Positions 1 through 6,873 of a DNA stretch of 10,250 nucleotides are shown here, in pieces. Below the pieces are notes generated by a model, which had not been told where the DNA came from, ran no database searches, and worked only from the letters and a program-made list of their open reading frames with translations. The translations under genes and the position numbers were made by a program. The stretch is from Spirochaetaceae bacterium (GTDB lineage Bacteria > Spirochaetota > Spirochaetia > Treponematales > Breznakiellaceae): positions 1 through 10,250 of the forward strand of contig JAIRTD010000233.1 of the NCBI GenBank assembly GCA_031255115.1. The letters are read 5' to 3'. Each line of letters begins with the position of its first letter. Positions within the stretch are counted from its first letter, which is position 1.

Positions 1-417
1 GGCGTTTCCGGCGGGAACAATAAAGCCCCTGGCCCCCGCTTTAAGCCCCGCCGCGGTTGCCGCCAGCACGCCCCGTACCGGGCAGAGCCGGCCGGAAAGT
101 TCCAGTTCTCCCAAAACCATGAGACCGCCGGGGTCAGGAATGAGTCCCGCCGCGGCCATTACCGCCAGGGCAATGGGCAGGTCCAGGGCTGCGCCTTCCT
201 TTTTTACCCCTGCCGGGGCCAGGTTGATAAGTACCCGCTCCTGGGGAAAGGCAAAGCCCGAATTCCTGAACGCCGCCCGAACCCTTTCCTTTGCCTCCCG
301 TACCGCTCCTTCGGCAAGGCCGCTTATGTCCACTCCCGGGATACCCCGTCTGAGATCCGCTTCTACCCGGATGATGATTCCGTCAGCCCCGTAGGGGGCA
401 TAGCCCATGATATGCAT
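1..417 (-). CDS. comM: ComM/YifB-type Mg-chelatase-like AAA+ protein, N-terminal part (cut by window edge)
   Basis: The minus-strand frame reads 139 codons from an ATG at 417 to the left edge without a stop. The protein begins MHIMGYAPYGADG and continues with VEADLRRGIPGVDISGLAEG, then KERVRAAFRNSGF, RVLINLAPAGVKKEG and ALDLPIALAVM. This series is the hallmark of the N-terminal ChlI domain (Lon-protease-like fold) of ComM/YifB proteins. In Haemophilus and Vibrio, ComM is a hexameric branch-migration helicase that helps integrate DNA during natural transformation. Its role in spirochaetes is not established. The AAA+ core and C-terminal domain lie outside the window. The ATG at 417 is preferred over the ATG at 408 because a GAGGTG ribosome-binding site (422-427) sits 4 bases upstream and homologues begin with a similar short lead. 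Family call is firm; the function is inferred. Confidence 0.93.
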   Translation of the reverse strand, partial: MHIMGYAPYGADGIIIRVEADLRRGIPGVDISGLAEGAVREAKERVRAAFRNSGFAFPQERVLINLAPAGVKKEGAALDLPIALAVMAAAGLIPDPGGLMVLGELELSGRLCPVRGVLAATAAGLKAGARGFIVPAGNA

Positions 418-421
418 AATT

Positions 422-427
422 CACCTC
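422..427 (-). promoter_or_regulatory. ribosome-binding site of the comM-like gene
   Basis: On the minus strand GAGGTG is followed by AATT and then the ATG at 417. It decides between the ATG codons at 417 and 408, since the second would lie about 13 bases away. A TATATA stretch (436-441) further upstream could serve as a -10 box, but no convincing -35 box accompanies it. Confidence 0.7.
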
Positions 428-458
428 TTGCTATATAAGGCCCCAGCGTGGAAAATGC

Positions 459-485
459 TTGACATTGGGAGAATTTTTTTACACT
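459..485 (+). promoter_or_regulatory. possible sigma-70 promoter of the DUF3783 gene
   Basis: A perfect TTGACA (459-464) is followed 15 bases later by TACACT (480-485), four of six matches to the -10 consensus. The spacer is shorter than the usual 17 and is T-rich, so the -10 assignment is uncertain. Transcription would start just before the ribosome-binding site AAGGAG at 493-498. Confidence 0.45.
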
Positions 486-503
486 TTTTTTAAGGAGCGC
501 TGT

Positions 504-728
504 ATGGGACCTGTTGTTTTTCTTCATGGATTTGAAGATGAGGTTCTTTTTGAAGTAGTACGGGCGGTAAAAAAAGCGGTTCTTGCCGCGGGACTGGCGC
601 CCGAAACCGTTGCCTTTGCGTCTTCCACGGAGAACAACAAGGAATGGACCGTAAAGGAACTCATCGAAGAAGTTCGGAAAGAACACGAAATAGTAACCGG
701 ACAGGGTTCTTTTGGTGGTGGAACCTGA
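504..728 (+). CDS. small DUF3783-domain protein (74 residues)
   Basis: This 74-residue soluble protein has no signal peptide or membrane segment. It opens with a beta-strand-like GPVVFLHGF, followed by an acidic and hydrophobic helix (residues about 11-29). A conserved-looking block follows: the STENNKEWTV stretch (41-50), then KELIEEVRKEHE (51-62). The pattern of N..WT followed by a helix ending in EHE matches my memory of DUF3783, a short domain found in treponemes and clostridia with no known function. The start at ATG 504 is supported by AAGGAG (493-498). An upstream TTG at 459 is in frame but lies in the -35 box. The gene is divergent from comM and convergent with the M16 peptidase. Its 3' end runs into a 30-bp tandem repeat, so the glycine-rich tail FGGGT may be a local alteration. 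Confidence 0.8.
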   Translation: MGPVVFLHGFEDEVLFEVVRAVKKAVLAAGLAPETVAFASSTENNKEWTVKELIEEVRKEHEIVTGQGSFGGGT

Positions 729-739
729 GCCTGCCCGGA

Positions 740-822
740 TTTGGCCCTCGAAACTTAGGTTTTCTGGACTTGGGTCCTCGGGATTTGGGTTTTCCGGAAT
801 TGAGCCTTTGGGATTTCAGGGC
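740..822. repeat. degenerate 30-bp tandem repeat, about 2.8 units, in a convergent gap
   Basis: Units start at 740, 770 and 800. The first two match at 22 of 30 positions, sharing the core CCTCG....TT.GGTTTTC.GGA. The third is partial: it matches unit 2 at 13 of its first 17 bases, then diverges and runs into the stop codon of the M16 gene (822-824). A weaker unit can be seen at 711-739, across the stop codon of the DUF3783 gene (18 of 29 matches with the next unit). In one plus-strand frame the array would read as 10-residue repeats (LGPRDLGFPE), but that frame has no start signal. No terminator with a T-run is visible in this gap on either strand. Confidence 0.7.
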
Positions 823-3800
823 TAAGCGGGCAGTTCCGTTGCTTTGACACCGAGCTGCGCCGCTGTTTTTTCAGCGCCGTCCCTGCCTGAGAGTACGGCC
901 GCCCTGCCCTGGTCAATGACCGAAACAAGGCGGCGCGCCGCCTCCTGGACTTCTTTTCCCGAAAGTCCGGTAAAATCCTTGAGTTTTACCTGTAGAAAAC
1001 GGTTTTCTATGCCGTAAAGCCAGCGGAAAAAATCAACGCTGCCCTTTTCGGCATTGGTTTTTGGCCTGGTTTCCTTTGAATAGGCGCCGATGACGATTTT
1101 TTCGAGCTCTCCGGCGTCTATAGGCGTTTCGGCGGTTTTTTTCAGGATTGAACGAAAGGCGTCGAGGGAGCGCAGGGGGCTGGGATCCCGGTAGCTGGCC
1201 ATGATAAAGACCCTCTCCATGCGGTCGGGATTGGCAAAGGCCCCATAGGCCCCGCCCCGCATACGAATGTCTTCCCAGAGGGCCCCGGTAGAAAGAAGAT
1301 GGCTCAGGATCAGTTCGGCCGACTGTTCCCTGCTTGCATAGGCTGTTCCGGGAAGGGCAAGGGCGGCAAAGCCGACCTGGAGGGAAGGCGACGCAAACAC
1401 TGCTGCGCCGGAAACACCGGACGCGGGGAAAGCCCCCAACGCGCCGCCGCCCAAACCCGATGTGCCGCCGCCCGGAGCGGACGCTCCGCCGAAGTGGAAA
1501 TTTTCCGCCGGAACGCTTTCGGCCTTGCGGGGGCGGGGAGGGCCCATCTGCGGAAAACGCTTTTCCAGGGCCTTCATGCTTTTTTCGATGGCGGCATCCG
1601 AACCGGTGATGTTTACCAGGAGTCCGCCGTTTTTTCTCAGCGCGTCCTGTATGGAAAGGCAGGTTTTTCCTGCCGCGTCAGGGCCGGTTTTATCCAGGCC
1701 GTGGACAAAGGCAAGCTGGTCAAGGCCGTTCCAGATTTCGTCAATGGCCCGGGAACGGGAAAAAAGCCTTGCCGCGATTCCGCCTGTGTAGAGATGGCCC
1801 TGGGGGGCGAGGCTTGAGTCGATGTCGTTTTTCATTTCGGCGATAAGGTCTTCAAGGCGTCCCGTGTCGCCGAAATCAGCCTCGGTGATGATAGCGCAGG
1901 CCAGCTCCACGGCTTCTTCAATTTTTTCGTCCAGGGCCTTGAGCCTGTAGACAAGCCAGTCCCTGCCGCCGAGTTCGAGTATACCCGAAGGCGTTGCCAG
2001 GCTTTGCGCCATGCCGGGGGCGAGCGAACCTGTCTCAAGCATGGCGTGAAAATCTCCGGCTGTTCTGGCAAGGAGGCTTGAGACTTTGCCGTAATCCATG
2101 CCGGGAAGGCCCAGCGAAACCGCCGCGCGCGCGTACAGGGGAAACCAGGGATACTGTTCCGGGGCGAATATATCAAGGGGAAGGGCAAAGTCAAGGTAAC
2201 TGATGCCGTTGGTAAAGAGTGGATGGGCCATTACCGGAATGCCGGAAACATCGTAGAACCTGCGGGGGATTTCTTCTACCGCGGTATCAAGTTCACTACG
2301 GGAAAGATGGGGAATTGCCGCGAGGTCTTCTTTTCTGTCCTTTGTGCCCTGTACGGCTTCGAGTTTTTCTGCCTGCTCAATGACGGCATTCCGTTCCGCG
2401 CCGCTCATGGAGCGGGCCTTTTCGTCGAGCCTTGCCGCGAGGAGGGCTTCTTCTTTGGGAAGCAGGGTTTCGTCAGGTTCCACAAAGACCAGGGCGCGGT
2501 GGGGATTGTTGATAAGGTATTTTTCGATGAGCCCTTCAAAAAAGCCTTCCTTTTTGGAAGCCCGGTCTTCGGTTGCCGCGCCGGAGAGCTTTGCCTTGAG
2601 CGCGGAAAAGTTAGGCGCAAAGAGAAGCGAATCCCAGGGTTTGCCGCCGTGGAGCCAGGATCGTAAAGAACGCCTGAGCCAGACCAGGGAATAGGGGCCG
2701 CCGGAACGGCGTATTTCCCGGTGGGAGAATTCCATGGCCAAAAGAGCGGCTTCAATCTCTTGTCCGGGTATGCCTTCCTTACAGAGCCGGGAAAGTTCGG
2801 CAAGAATAAAGGGGCCGACCTTTGCCTTGTTCTCCTGGTCCACGCCCCTAAGACCAATGGTAAAGACGCTTTCCCTGAGTTCACTTTCGAGACCTGAGGC
2901 CGGAGCTATATCTTCGCCCAGATGGGATTCAATAAGGGCCATGGTGAGGGGCGAGCCGTCGTGGCCCAAAAGCGCCTCGGCCAGGGCCGCCAGGGCAAGG
3001 GTCTCCCCGGTATCCCGGGAATCCGCGCAGCGCCAGGAGAGGAAAACCGTGGCCTTCTGCTCGCCGCCGCCGGCAGGGCAGGGTATGACAAGGCTTTGGG
3101 GGCTGTCCCAGGCTTTGGCCCTGGTTATGGCGGGCGCGGCCCTGCCCGGTTCAAGCTCGGAAAGAAATTTATCGTTGAGAAAGGCAAGCTGCTTTTCTGT
3201 CGGAATGTTTCCGGCAAGGAAGATTCTGCAGTTTGCCGGGGCATAATAGGCGCGGTGGAATTTTTTAAGTTCCTCCCAGGAAAGTTCGGGGATGTTTTTG
3301 GGGTTTCCGCCTGAATCATGGGCGTAGACCGTATCGGGAAGCACCGAGGCTACGGACCAGTGGCCGGCGGTGTTTTCGAGGGAAGAATAAGCGCCTTTCA
3401 TTTCGTTATACACCACGCCGCTTATCTCAAGCCTTGCCCCGCCTTGAGACTGCCCCTGGGGTTCCTGTGGTCCCGGCGTTCCCAAGGGGGTAAAGAAAAG
3501 CCTGTGGCCTTCCTGCTGAAAAGTCCACTCGGCGAGGAGGGGCCTGAATACCGCGTCGCCATAAACCGCCATGAGGTTAAAGTAATCATGTTCATTGGTA
3601 GAACTTGCCGGATAAACGGTTTTGTCGGGATAGGTCATGGCGTTGAGAAAGGTCTGGAGGCTTCCCTGGGCAAGCACTATAAAGGCGTCCTTTAGGGGAT
3701 AGTTTTTTGAACCGCAGAGTACAGAGTGTTCCAGTATATGGGCCGCTCCGGTAGAATCGGCGGGAGGGGTCTTAAAGGCAAAGGCAAAAAGATTTTCGCT

Positions 3801-3947
3801 GTCGTCGTTGAGTATGTGGAACACTTCGGCGCCGCTTGCCTTGTGGCGCGCCCATATACCCAGGGCCTGGAGTTCTTCCAGCTCTTTTACTTCGATGATT
3901 TCAAATCCGCCTGCAAGCGTATCGCCTGATTTAAGTGTGGTTTTCAT
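822..3947 (-). CDS. M16C family zinc metallopeptidase, presequence-protease (PreP/Cym1) type
   Basis: A 1041-residue protein. The inverted zinc motif HILEH is at residues 70-74 (zinc ligands His70 and His74, catalytic Glu73), in the context GAAHILEHSVLCGS typical of M16C. The third ligand is probably Glu182 in VVYNEMKGAYSS. The sequence YPDKTVYPASSTNEHDYFNL (106-125) also fits the PreP family, whose members degrade short unstructured peptides inside a closed two-lobed chamber. PreP proteins are usually a little under 1000 residues. The excess here includes a Pro/Gln/Gly insert (about 157-171) and a Gly/Ala/Ser-rich stretch (about 817-850). No signal peptide is seen, so a cytoplasmic peptidase is most likely. 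The start is placed at ATG 3947 because TGAGGA lies 5 bases upstream. The ATG at 3959 has no ribosome-binding site. It follows fliG1 by 21 bp, probably as the second gene of an operon. Confidence 0.93.
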   Translation of the reverse strand: MKTTLKSGDTLAGGFEIIEVKELEELQALGIWARHKASGAEVFHILNDDSENLFAFAFKTPPADSTGAAHILEHSVLCGSKNYPLKDAFIVLAQGSLQTFLNAMTYPDKTVYPASSTNEHDYFNLMAVYGDAVFRPLLAEWTFQQEGHRLFFTPLGTPGPQEPQGQSQGGARLEISGVVYNEMKGAYSSLENTAGHWSVASVLPDTVYAHDSGGNPKNIPELSWEELKKFHRAYYAPANCRIFLAGNIPTEKQLAFLNDKFLSELEPGRAAPAITRAKAWDSPQSLVIPCPAGGGEQKATVFLSWRCADSRDTGETLALAALAEALLGHDGSPLTMALIESHLGEDIAPASGLESELRESVFTIGLRGVDQENKAKVGPFILAELSRLCKEGIPGQEIEAALLAMEFSHREIRRSGGPYSLVWLRRSLRSWLHGGKPWDSLLFAPNFSALKAKLSGAATEDRASKKEGFFEGLIEKYLINNPHRALVFVEPDETLLPKEEALLAARLDEKARSMSGAERNAVIEQAEKLEAVQGTKDRKEDLAAIPHLSRSELDTAVEEIPRRFYDVSGIPVMAHPLFTNGISYLDFALPLDIFAPEQYPWFPLYARAAVSLGLPGMDYGKVSSLLARTAGDFHAMLETGSLAPGMAQSLATPSGILELGGRDWLVYRLKALDEKIEEAVELACAIITEADFGDTGRLEDLIAEMKNDIDSSLAPQGHLYTGGIAARLFSRSRAIDEIWNGLDQLAFVHGLDKTGPDAAGKTCLSIQDALRKNGGLLVNITGSDAAIEKSMKALEKRFPQMGPPRPRKAESVPAENFHFGGASAPGGGTSGLGGGALGAFPASGVSGAAVFASPSLQVGFAALALPGTAYASREQSAELILSHLLSTGALWEDIRMRGGAYGAFANPDRMERVFIMASYRDPSPLRSLDAFRSILKKTAETPIDAGELEKIVIGAYSKETRPKTNAEKGSVDFFRWLYGIENRFLQVKLKDFTGLSGKEVQEAARRLVSVIDQGRAAVLSGRDGAEKTAAQLGVKATELPA

Positions 3948-3968
3948 GCCCGTCCTCATTGTATATCG

Positions 3969-5216
3969 TTATACGATAATGTCGTTGTCGTCCAGGAGCA
4001 GTATCTTTCCTTCTTCCCGGTTAAGCCTGAACCAGGCAAGAAATTCGCCGGTAATGCTGTCTACGTCCCGCTTGGGCACAGCGCCCAGTATTTCTCCTTC
4101 TTCCCGCACCAGTGTCCTGCGGGTCGAAGAAAGATTGGCGTAGATTTTTTCGGCAAAGGCTTCGCCCTTGCCCTTGATCAGTATGGCTATGTCCCGGTCC
4201 GTCATGGATCTGAGTTTTGCCGCCAGGGGTTTGTTTTCCGCCTTGATAACATCGTCGAGGGTGTGGAGGCGCTCTTTTAGTTCCTGTCCCAGTTCGGGAT
4301 TGTCTTCTTCAATCTCGCTGAGCAGGCGGTCCCCAAAACTCAAGTTTCCCTGTTTTAGTATTGCCGCCAGGGCCGCGCGGCCGTCGATTTCTGTAGTTTC
4401 AGGTTTGCCGCCTATGGCCCTGGCTTTTTCCTTGAGCCCCAGGGCTACCTTTTCGAGCACTTCCGGCGAAGTCTTGCCAAGGCGGGCAATGCGCCTTACT
4501 ATGTCGTATTTTTTGTCCGGGCTTATGTTGGCCAGCGCCGCGGCGGAGCTTTTCGGGGAAAGGCGGGAAAGTATCAAGGCCGCGGTGGCGCTTCCTTCGT
4601 TTCTAAGGAGCAGGGCTATCTGTTCGCCTGAGAATTCCTCAAGAAAAGAAAACGGATGTTCCAGGGTCTCTGGCGCCGCCTTGCGGAGCAGGGCCTCGCC
4701 CTTTTCGGATCCAAAGGCTTCGTACAGTATGCGCCGCGCCGCTTCGGGACCGCCTTTTACCACCCCCGAATACCCGGAGGAACTTGCCACAAGGTCCTTA
4801 AATTCATAGAGCGCCGCGTCGGCTTCTTCGGCGGTAATGCCCCTAATCGAGGCGATTTCGGCGCTTATCTTTTCGACCTGATCCCGGTCAAGTTCTGAAA
4901 GAATACGCGCCGCTTCGGCGCTGCCTATGAGTATGAGGAATTTTGCCGCCCGGCGGTACTTGGATTCGTCTTTCCCGGCCGGGACCGGCGCGGCCGGCGT
5001 TTTGAGGGTTTTGATAAAACCCTGATCCCCTGACGCAGGCGGAACCGGAGCCGCTTCTGTCCGGGTCCTGCGTTTTTTCCGCGGCGCTTGATTCGGCTGC
5101 TTCGCCGGCCCGGCGCCGCTGTCTGACACGGGGCTTTCCGCGCTTCCCTGGCGGAGCGTCTTTTGATACGCCGCTATGCCCTGCGCCTCTTTCCCCGGAT
5201 TTTTTGACCTGGCCAT
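3969..5216 (-). CDS. fliG1: FliG1-like divergent flagellar motor switch protein
   Basis: A 415-residue protein with three FliG regions. FliG-N starts near residue 90 (AAKFLILIGSAEAARILSEL). FliG-M is at about 186-265 (EHPFSFLEEF, EQIALLLRNEGSATAALILS, then DIVRRIARLGKTSPEVLEKV). FliG-C is at about 320-415 (DIAILIKGKGEAFAEKIYAN, then TLVREEGEILGAV). FliG is the rotor ring protein that binds FliF, FliM and the stator. Two features are atypical: the EHPQ motif of FliG-M is replaced by EGSA (207-210), and about 85 extra residues at the N terminus are rich in Pro and basic residues (PRKKRRTRTE at 45-54). Spirochaetes carry a conventional FliG2 and a divergent FliG1, and this fits FliG1. The ATG at 5216 is chosen because MARSKNPGK begins a normal cytoplasmic protein and a promoter lies just upstream. 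The ATG at 5261 would add an odd hydrophobic lead and has no ribosome-binding site. Confidence 0.88.
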   Translation of the reverse strand: MARSKNPGKEAQGIAAYQKTLRQGSAESPVSDSGAGPAKQPNQAPRKKRRTRTEAAPVPPASGDQGFIKTLKTPAAPVPAGKDESKYRRAAKFLILIGSAEAARILSELDRDQVEKISAEIASIRGITAEEADAALYEFKDLVASSSGYSGVVKGGPEAARRILYEAFGSEKGEALLRKAAPETLEHPFSFLEEFSGEQIALLLRNEGSATAALILSRLSPKSSAAALANISPDKKYDIVRRIARLGKTSPEVLEKVALGLKEKARAIGGKPETTEIDGRAALAAILKQGNLSFGDRLLSEIEEDNPELGQELKERLHTLDDVIKAENKPLAAKLRSMTDRDIAILIKGKGEAFAEKIYANLSSTRRTLVREEGEILGAVPKRDVDSITGEFLAWFRLNREEGKILLLDDNDIIV

Positions 5217-5222
5217 AGGACA

Positions 5223-5252
5223 ATAGTACGACGTAAGGAGGAAAGCCGTCAA
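5223..5252 (-). promoter_or_regulatory. predicted fliG1 promoter giving a leaderless message
   Basis: On the minus strand TTGACG (5247-5252, five of six matches) is followed by an 18-base spacer and TACTAT (5223-5228, four of six matches). The A of the chosen ATG (5216) is the seventh base after the -10 box, which is where transcription would be expected to begin. No Shine-Dalgarno sequence precedes either ATG, which agrees with a leaderless transcript. The -35 box lies inside the longer version of the open frame, another reason to prefer the shorter start. This is inferred from sequence only. Confidence 0.5.
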
Positions 5253-5268
5253 TCTGACCATTCATAAA

Positions 5269-5296
5269 GCGCGGCGGAATCGTCAGAGGGCCGCGC
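5269..5296. repeat. GC-rich inverted repeat in the fliG1/regulator divergent region
   Basis: GCGCGGC (5269-5275) and GCCGCGC (5290-5296) are perfect 7-bp arms around a 14-base centre. It lies 16 bp upstream of the fliG1 -35 box. On the minus strand it is followed by TTTAT only, so it is at best a weak terminator. It could equally be a protein-binding site. Confidence 0.5.
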
Positions 5297-5325
5297 CTGG
5301 AGTTTATTCATCTTTCTAAAAGTTT

Positions 5326-5348
5326 TATCCGGTTATTTTGACCGGATA
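5326..5348. promoter_or_regulatory. perfect 8-7-8 inverted repeat, candidate operator
   Basis: TATCCGGT (5326-5333) and ACCGGATA (5341-5348) are perfect 8-bp arms separated by 7 bases. The right arm overlaps the predicted -35 box (TTGACC, 5338-5343) of the PocR-AraC gene. That position is typical for repression or autoregulation. It lies between two divergent genes, so it could also act on fliG1. There is no T-run after it, which argues against a terminator. Confidence 0.6.
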
Positions 5349-5367
5349 GTTCATTCTTCTGTATTCT
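5338..5367 (+). promoter_or_regulatory. predicted promoter of the PocR-AraC gene
   Basis: TTGACC (5338-5343, five of six matches) is followed by an 18-base spacer and TATTCT (5362-5367, four of six). Transcription would begin near 5374, leaving a leader of about 35 bases. A second -10-like box, TATAGT (5384-5389), has no matching -35 box. Confidence 0.5.
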
Positions 5368-5409
5368 ACGGCAGTCGACAGCGTATAGTAAAGGTGATGA
5401 GCAAAGGTT

Positions 5410-6789
5410 ATGAACGGTACGAGTACAGTTTTAGATGTGGTAGAGAGTAATGGCGTCAAATTTTCCATTAAAGAACAATTTGATTTGAACGATATACAGA
5501 CAGATCCGGAGCAGCCTCTGGATGTTTTTTCCCGGCGAAACGCAAAGACCATCATGCAGGAAGCCTTCCGCGTGGCCGAAATTTACACCCGGTCAACGGG
5601 CCTGGGCTGCGTTGTTCTTGGCGATGATGTACGTTCCCTTAACGATCCTCAGGGAACGGGTAATTTTTTTTGCCAGATCTGCAAGAAGTACCTGGGCGCT
5701 CTGGATACAAAAGAAAACCCCCATGTCTTTCCCTGTACCCAAAAGCATATTAACGCCTACAACGAAACCAAGCATACCAGGGATGTGTGTATCTATACCT
5801 GCCCCATGGGTTTTATGTACTGGATAAGCGCGTTCTTTATCTACAGCCGCCATGCCGGTGCCCTTATCTGCGGGCAGGCCCTCGGTGTGGACCGGGAAGT
5901 GAGTGTCAAATATCTTGAAACCATAAGCGGCGGAGAGATTTCCCGCTCCATGGCGCTGACCCTGCTCGAAAAGCGGCCAAGCGTCGATGACGAGAAAGCC
6001 CGGAGCTTTGCCTCCCTGCTCCTTATCTGCGCAAACCATATTCCCCGCAGGGTACATGCCCTGTATGAGCCCCTGTCCCGGCGGAAAACCCGGAACAGGA
6101 TAAGCGCGGGAATAAAAACCACCCCGTATTCCCTGGAAAAGGAAAGGCTGTTTATCGCCGCACTCAGGCGCGGCGACGCCGATTTGGGACGGCGGCTGCT
6201 CAACGAAATGCTGACCAGCGCCTTTGTCGGAGATGTCATTGATTTTATGGCCGTGCGTTTTATCGCCATAGAGCGGATTGTCTTTCTTTCGCGTATTGCC
6301 CGCAGCAGGATTACCAAACAGGACCTCGAAACCAATGACCGGTATCTCCGCCGTATTCTCGAAGCCAAGAGCATCGACGAGCTAAAGGACATACTCAGCA
6401 TAATTGTAAACAGCATGGCCGGCGAGCTGTTCTCGTTCAGGGGAACCCGGCACGCCTCGGCATTACGCAAGGCCGAGCGTTATATCTGGGCCCACTATAC
6501 GGGAAAGGTAAAACTTGCCGATATAGCCGCGGCGTCAGGTCTTTCGGCGCCGTATTTTAGCACTATCTTTAAAGAAGAAATGGGCGAGAATCTTTCGGTG
6601 TACCTAAACCGCCTCAGGGTGGAGAAAGCCATGCACCTTTTGGCGGAAAGTTCCATATCCCTTAACGAAATCGCCGCGTTATGCGGTTTCGAAGATCAAA
6701 GCTGGTTCTCCAAAACCTTCAAACAGTTTACCGGCATGAGCCCCGGTAAATTCCGGGAGACCGGCGCGGGGCTTTCTTCGCTTTTCTGA
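5410..6789 (+). CDS. AraC-family transcription regulator with N-terminal PocR sensory domain
   Basis: A 459-residue cytoplasmic regulator. Residues about 25-160 match the PocR ligand-binding domain. They include FFCQICKKY (Cys88, Cys91), FPCTQKHINAYNETK (Cys109), CIYTCPMGF (Cys127, Cys131) and GALICGQALG (Cys154). PocR of Salmonella activates propanediol and cobalamin genes, and the domain is thought to bind small hydrocarbon derivatives. The cysteine cluster could hold a metal. A helical linker follows (about 190-340). The C-terminal AraC domain has two helix-turn-helix units: KLADIAAASGLSAPYFSTIF (from about 368) and SLNEIAALCGFEDQSWFSKT (from about 417), ending FTGMSPGKFRE. The start at ATG 5410 has AAAGG only 2 bases upstream, and an AAAGGTG at 5391-5397 may help. 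No transporter or catabolic operon adjoins it, so the target and ligand cannot be read from context. It may act on itself through the inverted repeat at 5326-5348. Confidence 0.92.
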   Translation: MNGTSTVLDVVESNGVKFSIKEQFDLNDIQTDPEQPLDVFSRRNAKTIMQEAFRVAEIYTRSTGLGCVVLGDDVRSLNDPQGTGNFFCQICKKYLGALDTKENPHVFPCTQKHINAYNETKHTRDVCIYTCPMGFMYWISAFFIYSRHAGALICGQALGVDREVSVKYLETISGGEISRSMALTLLEKRPSVDDEKARSFASLLLICANHIPRRVHALYEPLSRRKTRNRISAGIKTTPYSLEKERLFIAALRRGDADLGRRLLNEMLTSAFVGDVIDFMAVRFIAIERIVFLSRIARSRITKQDLETNDRYLRRILEAKSIDELKDILSIIVNSMAGELFSFRGTRHASALRKAERYIWAHYTGKVKLADIAAASGLSAPYFSTIFKEEMGENLSVYLNRLRVEKAMHLLAESSISLNEIAALCGFEDQSWFSKTFKQFTGMSPGKFRETGAGLSSLF

Positions 6790-6797
6790 TTGATAAA

Positions 6798-6839
6798 CGG
6801 GGTTCATACTTGCTTCCGGGTCCTTCATTGGAAGCCCCG
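6798..6839. repeat. imperfect inverted repeat in the convergent gap
   Basis: The right arm GGAAGCCCCG (6830-6839) pairs with CGGGG (6798-6802) and CTTCC (6813-6817), which are separated by a 10-base bulge. A second GC stem, GCCGGG (6856-6861) with CCCGGC (6872-6877), lies downstream. Neither is followed by a T-run. A 10-base direct repeat TTTCTGATTG occurs at 6783-6792 and 6842-6851. The gap between the regulator and the helicase holds no gene. Confidence 0.35.
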
Positions 6840-6873
6840 CCTTTCTGATTGGAAGGCCGGGTCCGGCGGGCCC

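Noticed and set aside
459..503. In-frame extension of the DUF3783 gene to TTG 459
   Set aside because: The TTG is part of a perfect -35 box, the extension is T-rich with no ribosome-binding site, and AAGGAG supports ATG 504.
644..847. 67-residue frame covering the 30-bp repeats
   Set aside because: It begins inside the DUF3783 gene in another frame, has no ribosome-binding site, and its only notable content is the repeat itself.
1299..1817. Long open frames on the plus strand opposite the M16C gene
   Set aside because: They are arginine- and glycine-rich shadows of a GC-biased gene whose own strand carries full family motifs.
3964..3978. TATCGT-TAT-ACGATA inverted repeat at the fliG1 stop codon
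   Set aside because: The stem is only 6 bp and AT-rich with a three-base loop, no T-run follows, and it lies inside an operon junction.
4168..4809. 213-residue open frame opposite fliG1
   Set aside because: Serine- and arginine-rich antisense shadow without start signals or recognisable domains.
5841..6470. 209-residue open frame opposite the PocR-AraC gene
   Set aside because: Composition typical of an antisense shadow; the sense strand shows clear PocR and AraC motifs.
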